In this document: piece after piece, positions 17,787 through 26,980 of the stretch | Layout of the letters: each line of letters opens with the position of its first letter | How positions within the stretch are numbered: the stretch's first letter is position 1 | NCBI GenBank assembly: GCA_014204635.1 | Contig: JACHLS010000004.1 | Location: 186,001-250,000, forward strand | Source of the DNA: Sporosarcina luteola | GTDB taxonomy: Bacteria; Bacillota; Bacilli; Bacillales_A; Planococcaceae | DNA length: 64,000 nucleotides | Direction: 5' to 3' | Translations under genes and position numbers: made by a program | Notes under the pieces: generated by a model | Told to the model about the DNA's origin: nothing | The model's database searches: none | What the model saw: only the letters and a program-made list of their open reading frames with translations

Positions 17787-18637
17787 ATTTCTTTGATGAT
17801 TTGCAGACTTATGCGTTTCTGCAGAAGGCATTTACCACGTCAATCATGGTAGGCATCATTTGCGGCGTCATAGGGAGCTTTATCATACTAAGAGGAATGG
17901 CGCTTATGGGGGATGCAATTTCTCACGCTGTACTCCCTGGCGTTGCCATCTCCTATATGCTCGGTATTAATTATTTTTACGGGGCAGTTTTTACTGGCAT
18001 ATTGACTGCGTTCGGCATCGGGGCTATTACTCAAAACAGTCGGATTAAAAGTGATTCATCAATAGGCCTTGTCTTTTCAGCATTTTTTGCGCTGGGCATC
18101 ATCTTGATCACCCGGGCAAGAAGCGCAACGGACCTGACACAAATTCTATTTGGAAACGTACTTGCCGTTCGGACTTCTGATATGTGGCTTACATTAGCAA
18201 TCGGCAGTCTCGTTATACTAGTTGTCATTCTCTTTTACAAGGAGCTGCTCGTTTCAAGTTTTGACGAAACAATGGCTGCCGCATACGGGTTGCGCACACG
18301 TTTCATCCACTACGCGATTATGTTCCTATTAACTTTAGTAACAGTTGCCTCTTTGCAAACAGTCGGCGTCATTTTAGTTGTTTCACTGCTCATTACACCG
18401 GCATCTACTGCTTATCTATTGACGAACCGGCTATCAGTCATGGTAATCCTGTCTGCGTTCTTTGGCGCTTTGTCCGCTGTGATCGGCCTCTATTTCAGTT
18501 TTCTTTACAACATGCCGTCCGGCCCGGTCATAGCACTGGCGACAACAGGTTTATTCTTATTAGCATTCCTATTTTCACCGAAACAGGGGGTAGTAGTCCG
18601 TAAATTAAAAACGACAAACCGAAAAAAATTTGCTTGA
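17783..18637 (+). CDS. mntB: Manganese ABC transporter permease
   Basis: 284-aa ABC-3 family permease with about 8 hydrophobic segments. The motifs LMGDAISHAVLPGVAI near residue 50 and LQTVGVILVVSLLITPA near residue 190 are diagnostic of zinc/manganese-type permeases. It overlaps the ATPase gene by 4 bp (ATGA) and is followed by the binding protein after 29 bp. Confidence 0.88.
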   Translation: MNFFDDLQTYAFLQKAFTTSIMVGIICGVIGSFIILRGMALMGDAISHAVLPGVAISYMLGINYFYGAVFTGILTAFGIGAITQNSRIKSDSSIGLVFSAFFALGIILITRARSATDLTQILFGNVLAVRTSDMWLTLAIGSLVILVVILFYKELLVSSFDETMAAAYGLRTRFIHYAIMFLLTLVTVASLQTVGVILVVSLLITPASTAYLLTNRLSVMVILSAFFGALSAVIGLYFSFLYNMPSGPVIALATTGLFLLAFLFSPKQGVVVRKLKTTNRKKFA

Positions 18638-18666
18638 ACGATCTAAAAAGAGAAAGGAGTAAACAG

Positions 18667-19605
18667 ATGAAAAAAATAGTTCAATGGGTCAGTTTATCCC
18701 TCTTGGCAGTCTTCATGCTTGCCGCATGCGGGGATGACAAAGAGAAGGCGAAGGATGACAATGCCCCTTTGAAAGTGGTGACTTCCTTCACCATTATAGC
18801 GGATATGGCGAGGGAAATTGGCGGGGACTTGGTGGAAGTCCATAATCTGGTACCTACAGGGACAGATCCACATGAATATGAGCCATTGCCAGATGACATT
18901 AAAGCCGCTACTAAAGCGGATGTATTATTTTATAATGGATTAAATTTAGAAGGTGGGAAAAAGGGCTGGTTCTTCAAAATGATCGATACGGTCAATCAGA
19001 AGGAAGAAAATGTCTTCAGTCTAACTGAACGTGTGGAACCGATGTACCTGACTGATGAAAACGGCAGAGAAGAAGAAATCAACCCGCATGCCTTTATTGA
19101 TCCGGCTGTAGGCATCAAAATGGCAGAGGATCTTCGGGATGCTCTCGTTAAAAAGCATCCGGCCAAAAGCGAGGAGATTCAAAAACGCGGTGACGAATAT
19201 GTAGAGCGGCTGAAAGCAATTGATAAGGAATATGAAGAGCGCATCAACGATATTCCTGCTGAAAAACGAATCCTCGTGACGAGCGAACGGGCATTTCAGT
19301 ACATGACATCCCACTATGGGTTGGAAGAGGCGTATATTTGGGAGATCGACACAGAGGAGAACGGGTCGCCTGTACAAATCAAATCACTCGTCACGTTTAT
19401 TAAAGAACATGACGTACCTGTCCTTTTCATTGAGTCCAACGTCGACCCTAGACCGATGGAAACAGTCGCTAATGAAACCGGGGTACGTATTGCCAAACAG
19501 AAGATCTATTCGGATGAAATCGGCCAGCCAGGTGAAGAAGTCGATACTTATATCAAATACTTAAACTATAATATCAATCTCATCCACGATGAATTAAGCA
19601 AATGA
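18667..19605 (+). CDS. mntC: Manganese-binding lipoprotein of the ABC transporter
   Basis: 312-aa cluster A-I (ZnuA/PsaA-type) solute-binding protein. Lipobox LAAC with lipidation at C21. Metal ligands visible: H69 (DPHEYEP), H141 (NPHAFIDP), and acidic ligands in the C-lobe (SERAF, ESNVDPRP). The His-rich loop typical of zinc-specific ZnuA is absent, which together with the upstream MntR-like box favours Mn2+. ATG at 18667 with AAAGGAG upstream; the ORF's earlier start overlaps the permease gene. Confidence 0.87.
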   Translation: MKKIVQWVSLSLLAVFMLAACGDDKEKAKDDNAPLKVVTSFTIIADMAREIGGDLVEVHNLVPTGTDPHEYEPLPDDIKAATKADVLFYNGLNLEGGKKGWFFKMIDTVNQKEENVFSLTERVEPMYLTDENGREEEINPHAFIDPAVGIKMAEDLRDALVKKHPAKSEEIQKRGDEYVERLKAIDKEYEERINDIPAEKRILVTSERAFQYMTSHYGLEEAYIWEIDTEENGSPVQIKSLVTFIKEHDVPVLFIESNVDPRPMETVANETGVRIAKQKIYSDEIGQPGEEVDTYIKYLNYNINLIHDELSK

Positions 19606-19660
19606 AGAATACCCGCATACAGCCGTCAGCAGGCAATGTATGCGGGTATTCTTCCTTTCT
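19604..19660 (+). terminator. Terminator of the mnt operon
   Basis: Stem AAGAATACCCGCATAC / GTATGCGGGTATTCTT (16 bp) with a T-rich tail, directly at the stop codon. Confidence 0.85.
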
Positions 19661-20025
19661 CAATAAAACACTTTATCTGTATTATACTTCGCGCGAAGTG
19701 TATTGATGATATACGTTTCATAAATCTCACGTTCCATTGGATCTTCCACGAGAAGGACGGAGATTTTCTTTATTTCATTTCGGTGTTCTTTTATTGGCGA
19801 CACATTGTCTTCCAGGTGTTTCTTCACTCTCTGGCGCAACTTGCGGGCTTTACCGGCAAAGAGCAATTCGTCTTCTCCATTATAAAAGAGGATTATTCCC
19901 CCTTTATCACGGGGAATTTCATGCAAATCAACAAAACCGCAAATTGGTTTTATTGGCGCATCACTCGGTTCCTGCTTTCGTTGCCTTATGGTCACGTCTG
20001 GTTTTGGTATTGTGATGGAGATCAT
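19660..20025 (-). CDS. GIY-YIG nuclease superfamily protein
   Basis: 121 aa. A single degenerate GIY-YIG domain: GIILFYNGEDELLFAGKA corresponds to the GIY...YIG strands (here ILF and LFAG), followed by the conserved Arg helix (RKLRQRVKKH) and the catalytic Glu region (MEREIYETYII) and N of AKYN. Similar stand-alone domains occur in Bacillus with unknown role, possibly in DNA repair. GGAAG lies 7 bp before the ATG. Convergent with the mnt operon. Confidence 0.72.
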   Translation of the reverse strand: MISITIPKPDVTIRQRKQEPSDAPIKPICGFVDLHEIPRDKGGIILFYNGEDELLFAGKARKLRQRVKKHLEDNVSPIKEHRNEIKKISVLLVEDPMEREIYETYIINTLRAKYNTDKVFY

Positions 20026-20095
20026 TTATCCACTTCCTATCTTAATCTAAACTCCCATTTTACCATAACATACCCCAATGGAGGGTTTTTTCTAC

Positions 20096-20932
20096 TTATT
20101 GTTCTAAGTAGGTTCTTAAGGCCTGGCTAAATCCAGCGGCTTTCTCATATGGCTCCAAGTTGGATAACATGCCAAATAGGACTGGCTTACGGACCTCATT
20201 CCTCAATAATTCTTCTTCGATCACTTCTAGGCTGACCAACATGTCTTCATTTGCACTATCCTTCTTTACCATCCTGATCCAGGCCAGCAACTCTTTTGTT
20301 GAGCATAGTTTGGATGAACAATCCATTTGGAAGCCGAATAACGACGTCTTGTCCAAAAGTGGTTGTTTCAGGCCTGATACGATGGAATCAATCCGATCCA
20401 CCATAAAATCGGCAAGTTTTTTGAAATCCAGCTCTGTCCTCGTCATCACAATAATTTCAATATATCCCTTTATTATACCTCCAGTGATGACAAAAAGATC
20501 CGGTAGGTGGACAGCGATTGTTTTTCCATATCTTTCAACATACAACGCTTCTAGTATTTCAAATGACTTTCTGCTTAATCGATTGATTAGTTTCATCATC
20601 TCTTCATTGCCCGGATTCGTCTGCTCCCGCACTTGCATTAAAATAAAATCTTTATATTTCTGAATTTCCTCAAACTGAACGAAAAAATATTCGCTCAGTC
20701 GCTCATTTGAATGGATATCCTCCTGGAAAACCGTACTGATCCTGTCGACCAGCTTAGATGTGAAATATTCAAAAATGGCGAATAACAGGCTTTCCTTAGA
20801 TTTAAAAGACAAGTAGAAGGAACCTTTGGATATGCCGCAGGCGTCCGTAATCTGTTGTACCGAAGTTGCATCAAAGCCTTGTTGGGCAAAGAGCTCAGAC
20901 GCCTTTTCAATTATTCTAGTCCGTTTATCCAT
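20096..20932 (-). CDS. TetR family regulator, YerO-like, of the adjacent RND pump
   Basis: 278 aa, longer than most TetR proteins (about 190-200) and close to B. subtilis YerO, which represses swrC (yerP). The N-terminal helix-turn-helix reads TSVQQITDACGISKGSFYLS (about 25-44). The C-terminal two thirds form the ligand domain. ATG at 20932 with GGAGG 7 bp upstream; the GTG at 20936-20938 is too close to it. Divergent from swrC with a palindromic operator between them, so it probably represses both. Confidence 0.83.
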   Translation of the reverse strand: MDKRTRIIEKASELFAQQGFDATSVQQITDACGISKGSFYLSFKSKESLLFAIFEYFTSKLVDRISTVFQEDIHSNERLSEYFFVQFEEIQKYKDFILMQVREQTNPGNEEMMKLINRLSRKSFEILEALYVERYGKTIAVHLPDLFVITGGIIKGYIEIIVMTRTELDFKKLADFMVDRIDSIVSGLKQPLLDKTSLFGFQMDCSSKLCSTKELLAWIRMVKKDSANEDMLVSLEVIEEELLRNEVRKPVLFGMLSNLEPYEKAAGFSQALRTYLEQ

Positions 20933-20973
20933 TTGCACTCCTCCCTAGGAATCCAGCAATCTTATGTTTTCAT

Positions 20974-21003
20974 TTGACGACTGACTGACTGGTCAGTTAT
21001 TAT
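20974..21003 (+). promoter_or_regulatory. swrC promoter with TetR operator
   Basis: TTGACG (20974-20979) and TATTAT (20998-21003) with 18 bp between. The spacer holds the perfect inverted repeat ACTGAC-TG-GTCAGT (20984-20997). Placement between -35 and -10 is ideal for repression by the divergent TetR protein. Confidence 0.7.
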
Positions 21004-21050
21004 GATAAAGTATATTTGCCATCCCGTCAAAACTAAAAATGGAGGTTCCC

Positions 21051-24000
21051 ATGAATTCAATTATTAATTTTGTCATGAAAAACAAGTTGGCCGTCTGGCT
21101 GCTTACAATCATTATAACCGTTGCAGGGGTTTATTCTGGTCTTAAAATGAAATTAGAGACCATTCCTGATATTACGGTTCCTGTCGTCAGCGTCACCACC
21201 ATTTATCCTGGCGCAACGCCTGAGCAGGTGATGAATGAAGTATCTGAACCACTTGAGAAAATGGTGCAGAACTTAAAAGGTGTAAAATCGGTAAGTTCCA
21301 CTTCATATCAAAATGCCTCTTCCCTTCAGATTGAATATGGATTCGGCACAGATATGAAGGAAGCTGAAGAGGAAGTCAAAGAAGCAGTCGGCAACTATCA
21401 ATTGCCTGACTCTGCACTGGAGCCGTCCATTGGCAGGATTAGCATCAATGCGTTTCCGATCGTCGCTTTAAGTGTTTCAGATAAAAACAAATCGCTTGAA
21501 GAACTGACTGCCTTAGTCGAAGATTCCCTTGTGCCTGACCTGGAAGGCATTGACGGCGTCTCTAGTGTTGCAGTGTCGGGCCAACAAATCGAAGAAGTTG
21601 TCTTGACCTTCGATCAGGAAAAGTTAGCTCAATATAATTTGGAAGAAGAGACTGTAAAACAACTCATTAAAGGCTCCGATTTGAAAATGCCGCTCGGCCT
21701 GTTCAACTTGGAAGGGGAAGAACAATCAGTCGTTGTCGATGGAAAGTTGACAACCATTTCTGAACTGGAGAATCTATTGCTTCCTGCAGTACCGAAAACT
21801 GACAATGCCATGCAGGCCCAATCCGGCCAGAACGGCGCGCCAGGAATGCCGCCTGCCACAGCTGGCATCCCGACAGTTAAGCTTGGGGATATTGCATCCA
21901 TCCAGCATATCGGGAAAGCAGAATCAATTTCCCGTATGAATGGCAAAGAGGCGATTGCGATCCAAATCGTTAAGTCACAGGACGCCAACACAGTGACAGT
22001 CGTCAATGCTGTAAAAGATATGATGACTTCGTTTGAAGATGAACATGACGGTCTCTCGATCTCTGTCTCATTGGATCAGGGAGAACCTATTGAACAATCT
22101 GTTGAAACGATGCTAAGCAAGGCAATATTCGGTGCGCTGTTCGCAGTAGTCATCATTATGCTGTTCTTACGCAATTTCCGATCCACCATCATCTCAATCG
22201 TTTCGATCCCGATGTCTTTGCTGATCGCCGTGCTTTTATTGAAAGAATTGGATATCACCTTGAATATGATGACACTCGGTGCCATGACAGTCGCGATCGG
22301 CCGAGTGATTGACGACTCCATCGTTGTCGTTGAAAATATTTATCGCCGGATGCATCTATCGACTGAAAAACTCCAGGGACGGGACTTGATCCGGGAAGCG
22401 ACTAAAGAAATGTTTAAACCAATTGCTTCTTCTACACTAGTCACCGTCGCGGTATTTATTCCACTGGGGCTTGTCGGGGGCATGGTGGGAGAATTATTCA
22501 TGCCGTTTGCGCTCACCATTGTGTTTGCTTTATTGGCCTCCCTGCTAGTAGCGATCACTATCGTACCTATGCTCGCCCATACATTGTTCAACAAACAATT
22601 GAACGGCAATGCGGGTGTCCATAAAGAACAACATGGTAAAATGGCAAACGGGTATCGCAAAATTTTGAACTGGACTTTGAACCATAAATTGGTCACTGTT
22701 CTGCTATCTTTGGCGCTTCTAGTCGGCAGCCTCTTTTTAGTCCCTCACGTCGGGGTCAGTATGCTGCCAGATGAAGAACAGAAGATGATGTATATTACGT
22801 ATACGCCAGAGCCAGGAGAAACATTGGACACTGTTAATGACAATACAGTTCAAGCAGAAAATTACCTATTGGGATTAAAAAATGTCGACAGCATCCAAGT
22901 ATCCGTTGGCGGGGAAAACCCAATGGCACCCGGTGCTTCGAACGGTGCGCTTATGTTCGTCAACTTTGATTCGGATACACCGAACTTCGATAAAGTGAAA
23001 GAAAAAACAATGAACGAACTGAAAAAGTTATCCGTGAAAGGTGAATGGAAATCTCAGGACTTCTCGGTAAGTGGCTCCAGCAACCAATTGAGCTACTATG
23101 TTTACGGAGATCGACTTGATGAAATTGAACCTGTCGTAACCGAGATTGAAAGCATCTTAACGTCAAACAAAGACTTAAAGAATACAAAAACAAGCTTGGC
23201 GCGGACCTATAAGGAATATACATTAGTCGCCGATCAGGAAAAATTGACTCAATATGGTTTAACTACTGCTCAAATCGGCATGATTTTATATCCGAATAAA
23301 CAGCAGGAAGTCATTACGAAATTGGAAGACGGCAAGAAGTCCATCGATGTCCTCGTAGATGATGCTAAGAAAGAACATAAGACAATCGAGGAACTGCTCG
23401 AAGAAAAAGTCCAGACGCCATTCGGAATAGAAATTCCGATTTCGGAAGTCGTAGAGTTGAAAGAAGGCACGACGTCGGATACAGTTTCCCGTCGAGACGG
23501 TAAATTGTTTGCAAGCGTATCCGCAGAAATTGTCACGAAAGATGTATCTAAAGTATCAAAAAACGTTAATGATAAAATTGATAAGCTCGACAAGCCATCC
23601 ACTGTGAAAATTAAAACTGCCGGAGTAACAGAGGATATTACAGAAGCATTTACGCAATTGGGGCTTGCTATGCTTGCTGCAATCGCCATTGTCTACCTCA
23701 TCCTAGTTATAACATTCGGTGGAGGTTTGGCTCCGTTTGCCATCCTCTTTTCCTTGCCGTTTACTGTAATCGGCGCATTGGTTGGATTGTTGATTGGGGG
23801 AGAAACGATCAGTGTTTCTGCAATGATTGGTATGCTGATGCTGATCGGTATCGTGGTAACAAATGCGATTGTATTGATCGATCGGGTCATTAATAAAGAA
23901 AATGAAGGGCTGCCAACACGGGAAGCCATATTGGAAGCTGGTGCAACACGACTGCGTCCTATCTTAATGACAGCCTTGGCGACGATCGGCGCTTTAATCC

Positions 24001-24158
24001 CTCTTGCTATTGGAGCAGAAGGAAGCGGATTGATTTCAAAAGGTCTCGGTATTACAGTTATCGGCGGATTGACGAGCTCAACATTGCTCACTCTCATTTT
24101 CGTACCAGTTGTCTTTGAATTTTTAGGGAAGTATCGTAGAAAAAAGGTCCAAAACTAA
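21051..24158 (+). CDS. swrC: RND efflux transporter SwrC (YerP)
   Basis: 1035-aa AcrB-like inner membrane pump: N-terminal helix, large porter domain (about 30-330), helices 2-6, second porter domain (about 560-830), helices 8-12. Signatures: the helix 4 region LGAMTVAIGRVIDDSIVVVE with the proton-relay aspartates and GIVVTNAIVLIDR in the C-half. In B. subtilis SwrC exports surfactin and is needed for swarming. ATG at 21051 with GGAGG 5 bp upstream. No membrane fusion protein gene is adjacent, as is normal for this Gram-positive type. Divergent regulator upstream. Confidence 0.9.
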   Translation: MNSIINFVMKNKLAVWLLTIIITVAGVYSGLKMKLETIPDITVPVVSVTTIYPGATPEQVMNEVSEPLEKMVQNLKGVKSVSSTSYQNASSLQIEYGFGTDMKEAEEEVKEAVGNYQLPDSALEPSIGRISINAFPIVALSVSDKNKSLEELTALVEDSLVPDLEGIDGVSSVAVSGQQIEEVVLTFDQEKLAQYNLEEETVKQLIKGSDLKMPLGLFNLEGEEQSVVVDGKLTTISELENLLLPAVPKTDNAMQAQSGQNGAPGMPPATAGIPTVKLGDIASIQHIGKAESISRMNGKEAIAIQIVKSQDANTVTVVNAVKDMMTSFEDEHDGLSISVSLDQGEPIEQSVETMLSKAIFGALFAVVIIMLFLRNFRSTIISIVSIPMSLLIAVLLLKELDITLNMMTLGAMTVAIGRVIDDSIVVVENIYRRMHLSTEKLQGRDLIREATKEMFKPIASSTLVTVAVFIPLGLVGGMVGELFMPFALTIVFALLASLLVAITIVPMLAHTLFNKQLNGNAGVHKEQHGKMANGYRKILNWTLNHKLVTVLLSLALLVGSLFLVPHVGVSMLPDEEQKMMYITYTPEPGETLDTVNDNTVQAENYLLGLKNVDSIQVSVGGENPMAPGASNGALMFVNFDSDTPNFDKVKEKTMNELKKLSVKGEWKSQDFSVSGSSNQLSYYVYGDRLDEIEPVVTEIESILTSNKDLKNTKTSLARTYKEYTLVADQEKLTQYGLTTAQIGMILYPNKQQEVITKLEDGKKSIDVLVDDAKKEHKTIEELLEEKVQTPFGIEIPISEVVELKEGTTSDTVSRRDGKLFASVSAEIVTKDVSKVSKNVNDKIDKLDKPSTVKIKTAGVTEDITEAFTQLGLAMLAAIAIVYLILVITFGGGLAPFAILFSLPFTVIGALVGLLIGGETISVSAMIGMLMLIGIVVTNAIVLIDRVINKENEGLPTREAILEAGATRLRPILMTALATIGALIPLAIGAEGSGLISKGLGITVIGGLTSSTLLTLIFVPVVFEFLGKYRRKKVQN

Positions 24159-24170
24159 TACAATCGAATG

Positions 24171-24205
24171 GTCGCCTGCCGTCATTGACGGTAGGCGGCT
24201 TTTTT
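24171..24205 (+). terminator. Terminator of swrC
   Basis: 13-bp stem GTCGCCTGCCGTC / GACGGTAGGCGGC, 3-nt loop, followed by TTTTTT. Confidence 0.9.
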
Positions 24206-24324
24206 ACGCCGATCCAGGAAGAGACTTGGAATTCAGGAGATGGATTGTGTATTTAGATCATGAAGAACAAAAAATACTTTAGATAGCGCCGGACCCTTTC
24301 CTGTCTTATTTTTTCTAGTTCAAA

Positions 24325-24488
24325 TTAAAATATAATTTCTCTATTATCATAAATAGGTTTAGGTGGTTTACTCCCTACACCTCCTGAACCATGATTCGGA
24401 TCGGCACCATTATACGCGATTGGAGCGTAAGCAAGAATCAATAAAAAGGCGCCGAAAACTTAAAACCTTTTTTCCTCATAATTTTCAC
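24325..24488 (-). pseudogene. Small secreted peptide gene with a one-base frameshift
   Basis: On the minus strand a GTG (24488) or ATG (24479) start, preceded by GAGGGG, reads MRKKGFKFSAPF and then meets TGA. Adding one T to the T5 run at 24443-24447 joins it to LLILAYAPIAYNGADPNHGS and a Gly/Pro-rich tail ending IYDNREIIF-stop. The joined product (51 aa from the ATG) has a basic N-terminus, hydrophobic core and polar tail, the layout of a small exported peptide. I do not recognise the family. It could be a real mutation, a sequencing error in a homopolymer, or slippage. The rest of 24206-24717 holds only the swrC terminator and the upstream region of the next gene. Confidence 0.4.
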
Positions 24489-24717
24489 ATTCTGTTTCCC
24501 CTCTTTTCCTATCACCGCCGAAAAAATTTATTCTTCCGTTCAGCAAAGGACGACATGCGTCTTCATAGCAATTATTCCTTTTAGCAAGCCGGTTTGCAAT
24601 TACATGGAAATGCAAAGCTGAACAAAGGTCTTCCCCATCGTTGGCTGTGTCATCCATCCCAATCCGTTTCATATACTGTATGACTCGACTAGAGTCAGAA
24701 AGGAGCTGAACGTAGGA

Positions 24718-25332
24718 ATGGACCAACCCGTTACAGTGTTAACGAGAAGTCTGGATTCTGTTTCAGACATAATCAGCATTACTTATCCAGTCATTGCGCA
24801 AATGGAAGACGCGGTCATCCAACGGAAAATAAATTTTGCAATTATCTCAGCCTATAATGATCTATTGATCGAACAAAATTTTTATGATGAAGATTTAGTA
24901 GAACTGATCGGTTATTTTGAGATTAAAACAAATGAGCGGGAGATTCTCAGCCTCAATTTAATTGTCTATTCCTATACGGGCGGCGCACACGGCTTAACAA
25001 TTGTAAAATCGTTGACTTTTTCAACGGAGACAGGAGAAAAGTATAAATTAAAAGATTTATTTAAAAGTGGCAGCAATTACGTGGAAGTCATCTCCGATAT
25101 CATCCGACAGCGGACGGATGACTGGGATATTCCGTTGCTCGATCCTCCCTTTAAGACGATTCGACCAGATCAGGATTACTACCTCGCAGACACATCGATC
25201 GTCATCTACTTCCAATTGTATGAGATTTCGCCTTACGCATGGGGCTTCCCTTATTTTCCGATTCCTATCAAAGACTTGGAGAAAGTGATAGCGCCTGATG
25301 GTCCATTGGCTAAACTGATCACCTTTACGTAA
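24718..25332 (+). CDS. DUF3298/DUF4163 (RsiV-like) domain protein
   Basis: 204 aa. The fold order is a DUF4163-like part (TYPVIAQMEDAVIQRKIN) and a DUF3298 part (YSYTGGAHGLTIVKSLTF, then KLKDLF and the C-terminal WGFPYFPIP). These domains form the extracytoplasmic part of anti-sigma factor RsiV and stand-alone secreted proteins. Here no signal peptide or membrane segment is visible, so location is unclear. AAAGGAG lies 12 bp before the ATG, which is long. Single gene followed by a strong hairpin. Confidence 0.7.
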   Translation: MDQPVTVLTRSLDSVSDIISITYPVIAQMEDAVIQRKINFAIISAYNDLLIEQNFYDEDLVELIGYFEIKTNEREILSLNLIVYSYTGGAHGLTIVKSLTFSTETGEKYKLKDLFKSGSNYVEVISDIIRQRTDDWDIPLLDPPFKTIRPDQDYYLADTSIVIYFQLYEISPYAWGFPYFPIPIKDLEKVIAPDGPLAKLITFT

Positions 25333-25333
25333 T

Positions 25334-25379
25334 AAAAGCTGTCATAAAACTCGAAATCAACGAGTTGATGACAGCTTTT
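25334..25379. terminator. Bidirectional terminator
   Basis: Stem AAAAGCTGTCAT / ATGACAGCTTTT enclosing a second inner stem AACTCG/CGAGTT, between convergent genes that end at 25332 and 25383. Confidence 0.85.
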
Positions 25380-25382
25380 CGA

Positions 25383-25946
25383 TTATCGCTTCCTATTTTT
25401 TCTCCAGAAATAGACGAGAGTCATCACCAGGAGAAACAAAAAACAAGATCCAGCAACTTGCCCAGTTATGACATTTGATTTAAGTTTGTGAGAATTCGCT
25501 GCAGCAGGATGATCAATTACCTTACCTTTCCCCAGTACCGCTATGTCATCCGAAGCTTCCGCAAGTCCATTCGTCCTTTGACAAATCGTTGTTGTCAATA
25601 TCTCTTCTCCATAAACATCATTGGCCTTTGCAAAAATCAGATAGGATTTTCCCTCCATGAAGGGAAAGCCACAATCCCCATCATTCAAACCTGTTTTAAT
25701 ATCAATTTCCCCAGTTTCAATGCCCTTCCACACTTCATCCACTTGAAAGGTTATCGTTCTGCCTCTATGCATATTCTTGCCACTTTCCGTAGCCCCAATC
25801 ACCTTCCCGCTAAACACAGCATCGGCTTCCTCCACCGCTTGCTCAACAGGTGATGGCATGACACAGGAGCAGGCAATTGCTTTCTCTGGGGTATTTCATA
25901 CAAGGAAAAACAGAAGGAGAAATAATAAATTTCCATACTTATTCAT
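25383..25946 (-). pseudogene. TIMP/netrin-like membrane-anchored protein, in-frame TGA at codon 17
   Basis: From ATG 25946 (AAGGTGAT just upstream) the frame reads MNKYGNLLFLLLFFLV, then TGA (25896-25898), then continues in the same frame NTPEKAIACSCVMPSPVEQ and onward to a normal stop at 25383. Without the TGA this is a 187-aa protein: signal peptide cleaved before CSC, a TIMP/NTR-like domain (ADAVFSGKVIG, Cys pairs), and a C-terminal membrane anchor VAGSCFLFLLVMTLVYFW followed by RKNRKR. TIMP-like folds need the N-terminal Cys exposed by signal cleavage. The part after the ATG at 25859 would lack the signal and those cysteines, so it is unlikely to work. Likely a recent nonsense mutation. 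Confidence 0.65.
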
Positions 25947-26007
25947 TTTATCACCTTCCTGCTTATCTAAGTAGGCGGGCAGGAACACGTAGCGTTTCAT
26001 GTAATAT

Positions 26008-26730
26008 TTACAAACCATTCCTTAATTTCTGATTTGTTTCACTTAACACTTCGCCAATGTTTTTTTCATGAATAACCAAATCCGCATACCCATCCATTAT
26101 GGTCGGTTCCCTGTTTACAATGACAAGCTTGGCACCTTGTTCCTTTGCAAGTAAGGGAAATTGATTAGCAGGTGAGACGGTCAACGAAGAACCGAGGACT
26201 ATAAACAGTTCACACTTCTCCGTTTCCTCTATTGCTTTAGAAAACGTATCCTCTGGCAACATTTCTCCGAATAGAACAACGGATGGACGCAACGTCCCCC
26301 CGCACGGACAATAAAACTGTTCTTCTGTATACCGATTACTCCCAAAAACTTTACCACATGTTTGACAGTGGACTCTTTGAATCGTTCCGTGCAATTCCAT
26401 ACTATTGATTGTTCCTGCTTCGGTATGAAATCCATCTACGTTTTGGGTGATGATACCTTGAATAAGCCCTTTTCTTTCCCACTCAGCCAAAATAAAGTGA
26501 CCTGCATGTGGCATACAATCTTGAACGCCCAATACCCTATGCCGATAAAAACGAAAAAACTGTTCCACATTTTTATTGAGCGCTTCCGTGCTGGCAACCT
26601 CGCTCGGATTCTCCTGTCCCCAAAGGCCGGAATTTGCAGAACGGAAATCAGGCAGCCCGCTCTCTGTCGACATTCCAGCGCCAGTAAAAACAATGGCATG
26701 CTTCGACTTTCGAATTAATTCTGCCAACAT
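26008..26730 (-). CDS. Sir2-family NAD-dependent protein deacylase
   Basis: 240-aa sirtuin. NAD-binding GAGMSTESGLPDFRS (17-31), catalytic TQNVDGFH and GTIQRVHC, zinc site of four cysteines (CQTCGK and CPCGG), and GSSLTVSPANQFP. It removes acetyl or other acyl groups from lysines using NAD+, giving nicotinamide and O-acetyl-ADP-ribose. Corresponds in size to B. subtilis SrtN. GGAGG lies 12-13 bp before the ATG. Monocistronic. Confidence 0.9.
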   Translation of the reverse strand: MLAELIRKSKHAIVFTGAGMSTESGLPDFRSANSGLWGQENPSEVASTEALNKNVEQFFRFYRHRVLGVQDCMPHAGHFILAEWERKGLIQGIITQNVDGFHTEAGTINSMELHGTIQRVHCQTCGKVFGSNRYTEEQFYCPCGGTLRPSVVLFGEMLPEDTFSKAIEETEKCELFIVLGSSLTVSPANQFPLLAKEQGAKLVIVNREPTIMDGYADLVIHEKNIGEVLSETNQKLRNGL

Positions 26731-26935
26731 AGCCTATTTACTCCTCCTATTCTATTCATAATTATTCATCCTATTTCCCGGGAAATCATCAGTATCATTA
26801 TAAGATGAAACACTTGAAAACTCACTCAATGATATCCGTCGTTCTTAATCACAGGAATAAAGTTCTCCGTAACATCACTCTTTCAATTTCCAAATTATGA
26901 CCTTGCATTATAGCAGAATATCTTTTACAATCAGT

Positions 26936-26962
26936 TGAATAATTATTCATTAAGTTGAATAA
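26936..26962 (+). promoter_or_regulatory. ARG box (ArgR/AhrC operator) upstream of the YfcC-M20 operon
   Basis: Perfect palindrome TGAATAATTATTCA (26936-26949), which fits the ARG box consensus WNTGAATWWWWATTCANW, followed at a 20-bp phase by a half site TTGAATAA (26955-26962). It lies just before the ribosome-binding site of the transporter gene. Confidence 0.65.
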
Positions 26963-26980
26963 AAAAAGGAGCATGTGAAC

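Noticed and set aside
24460-24726. 88-codon minus-strand frame
   Set aside because: No start signal, runs into the plus-strand DUF3298 gene, atypical composition; it is in a different frame from the small peptide described at 24325-24488.
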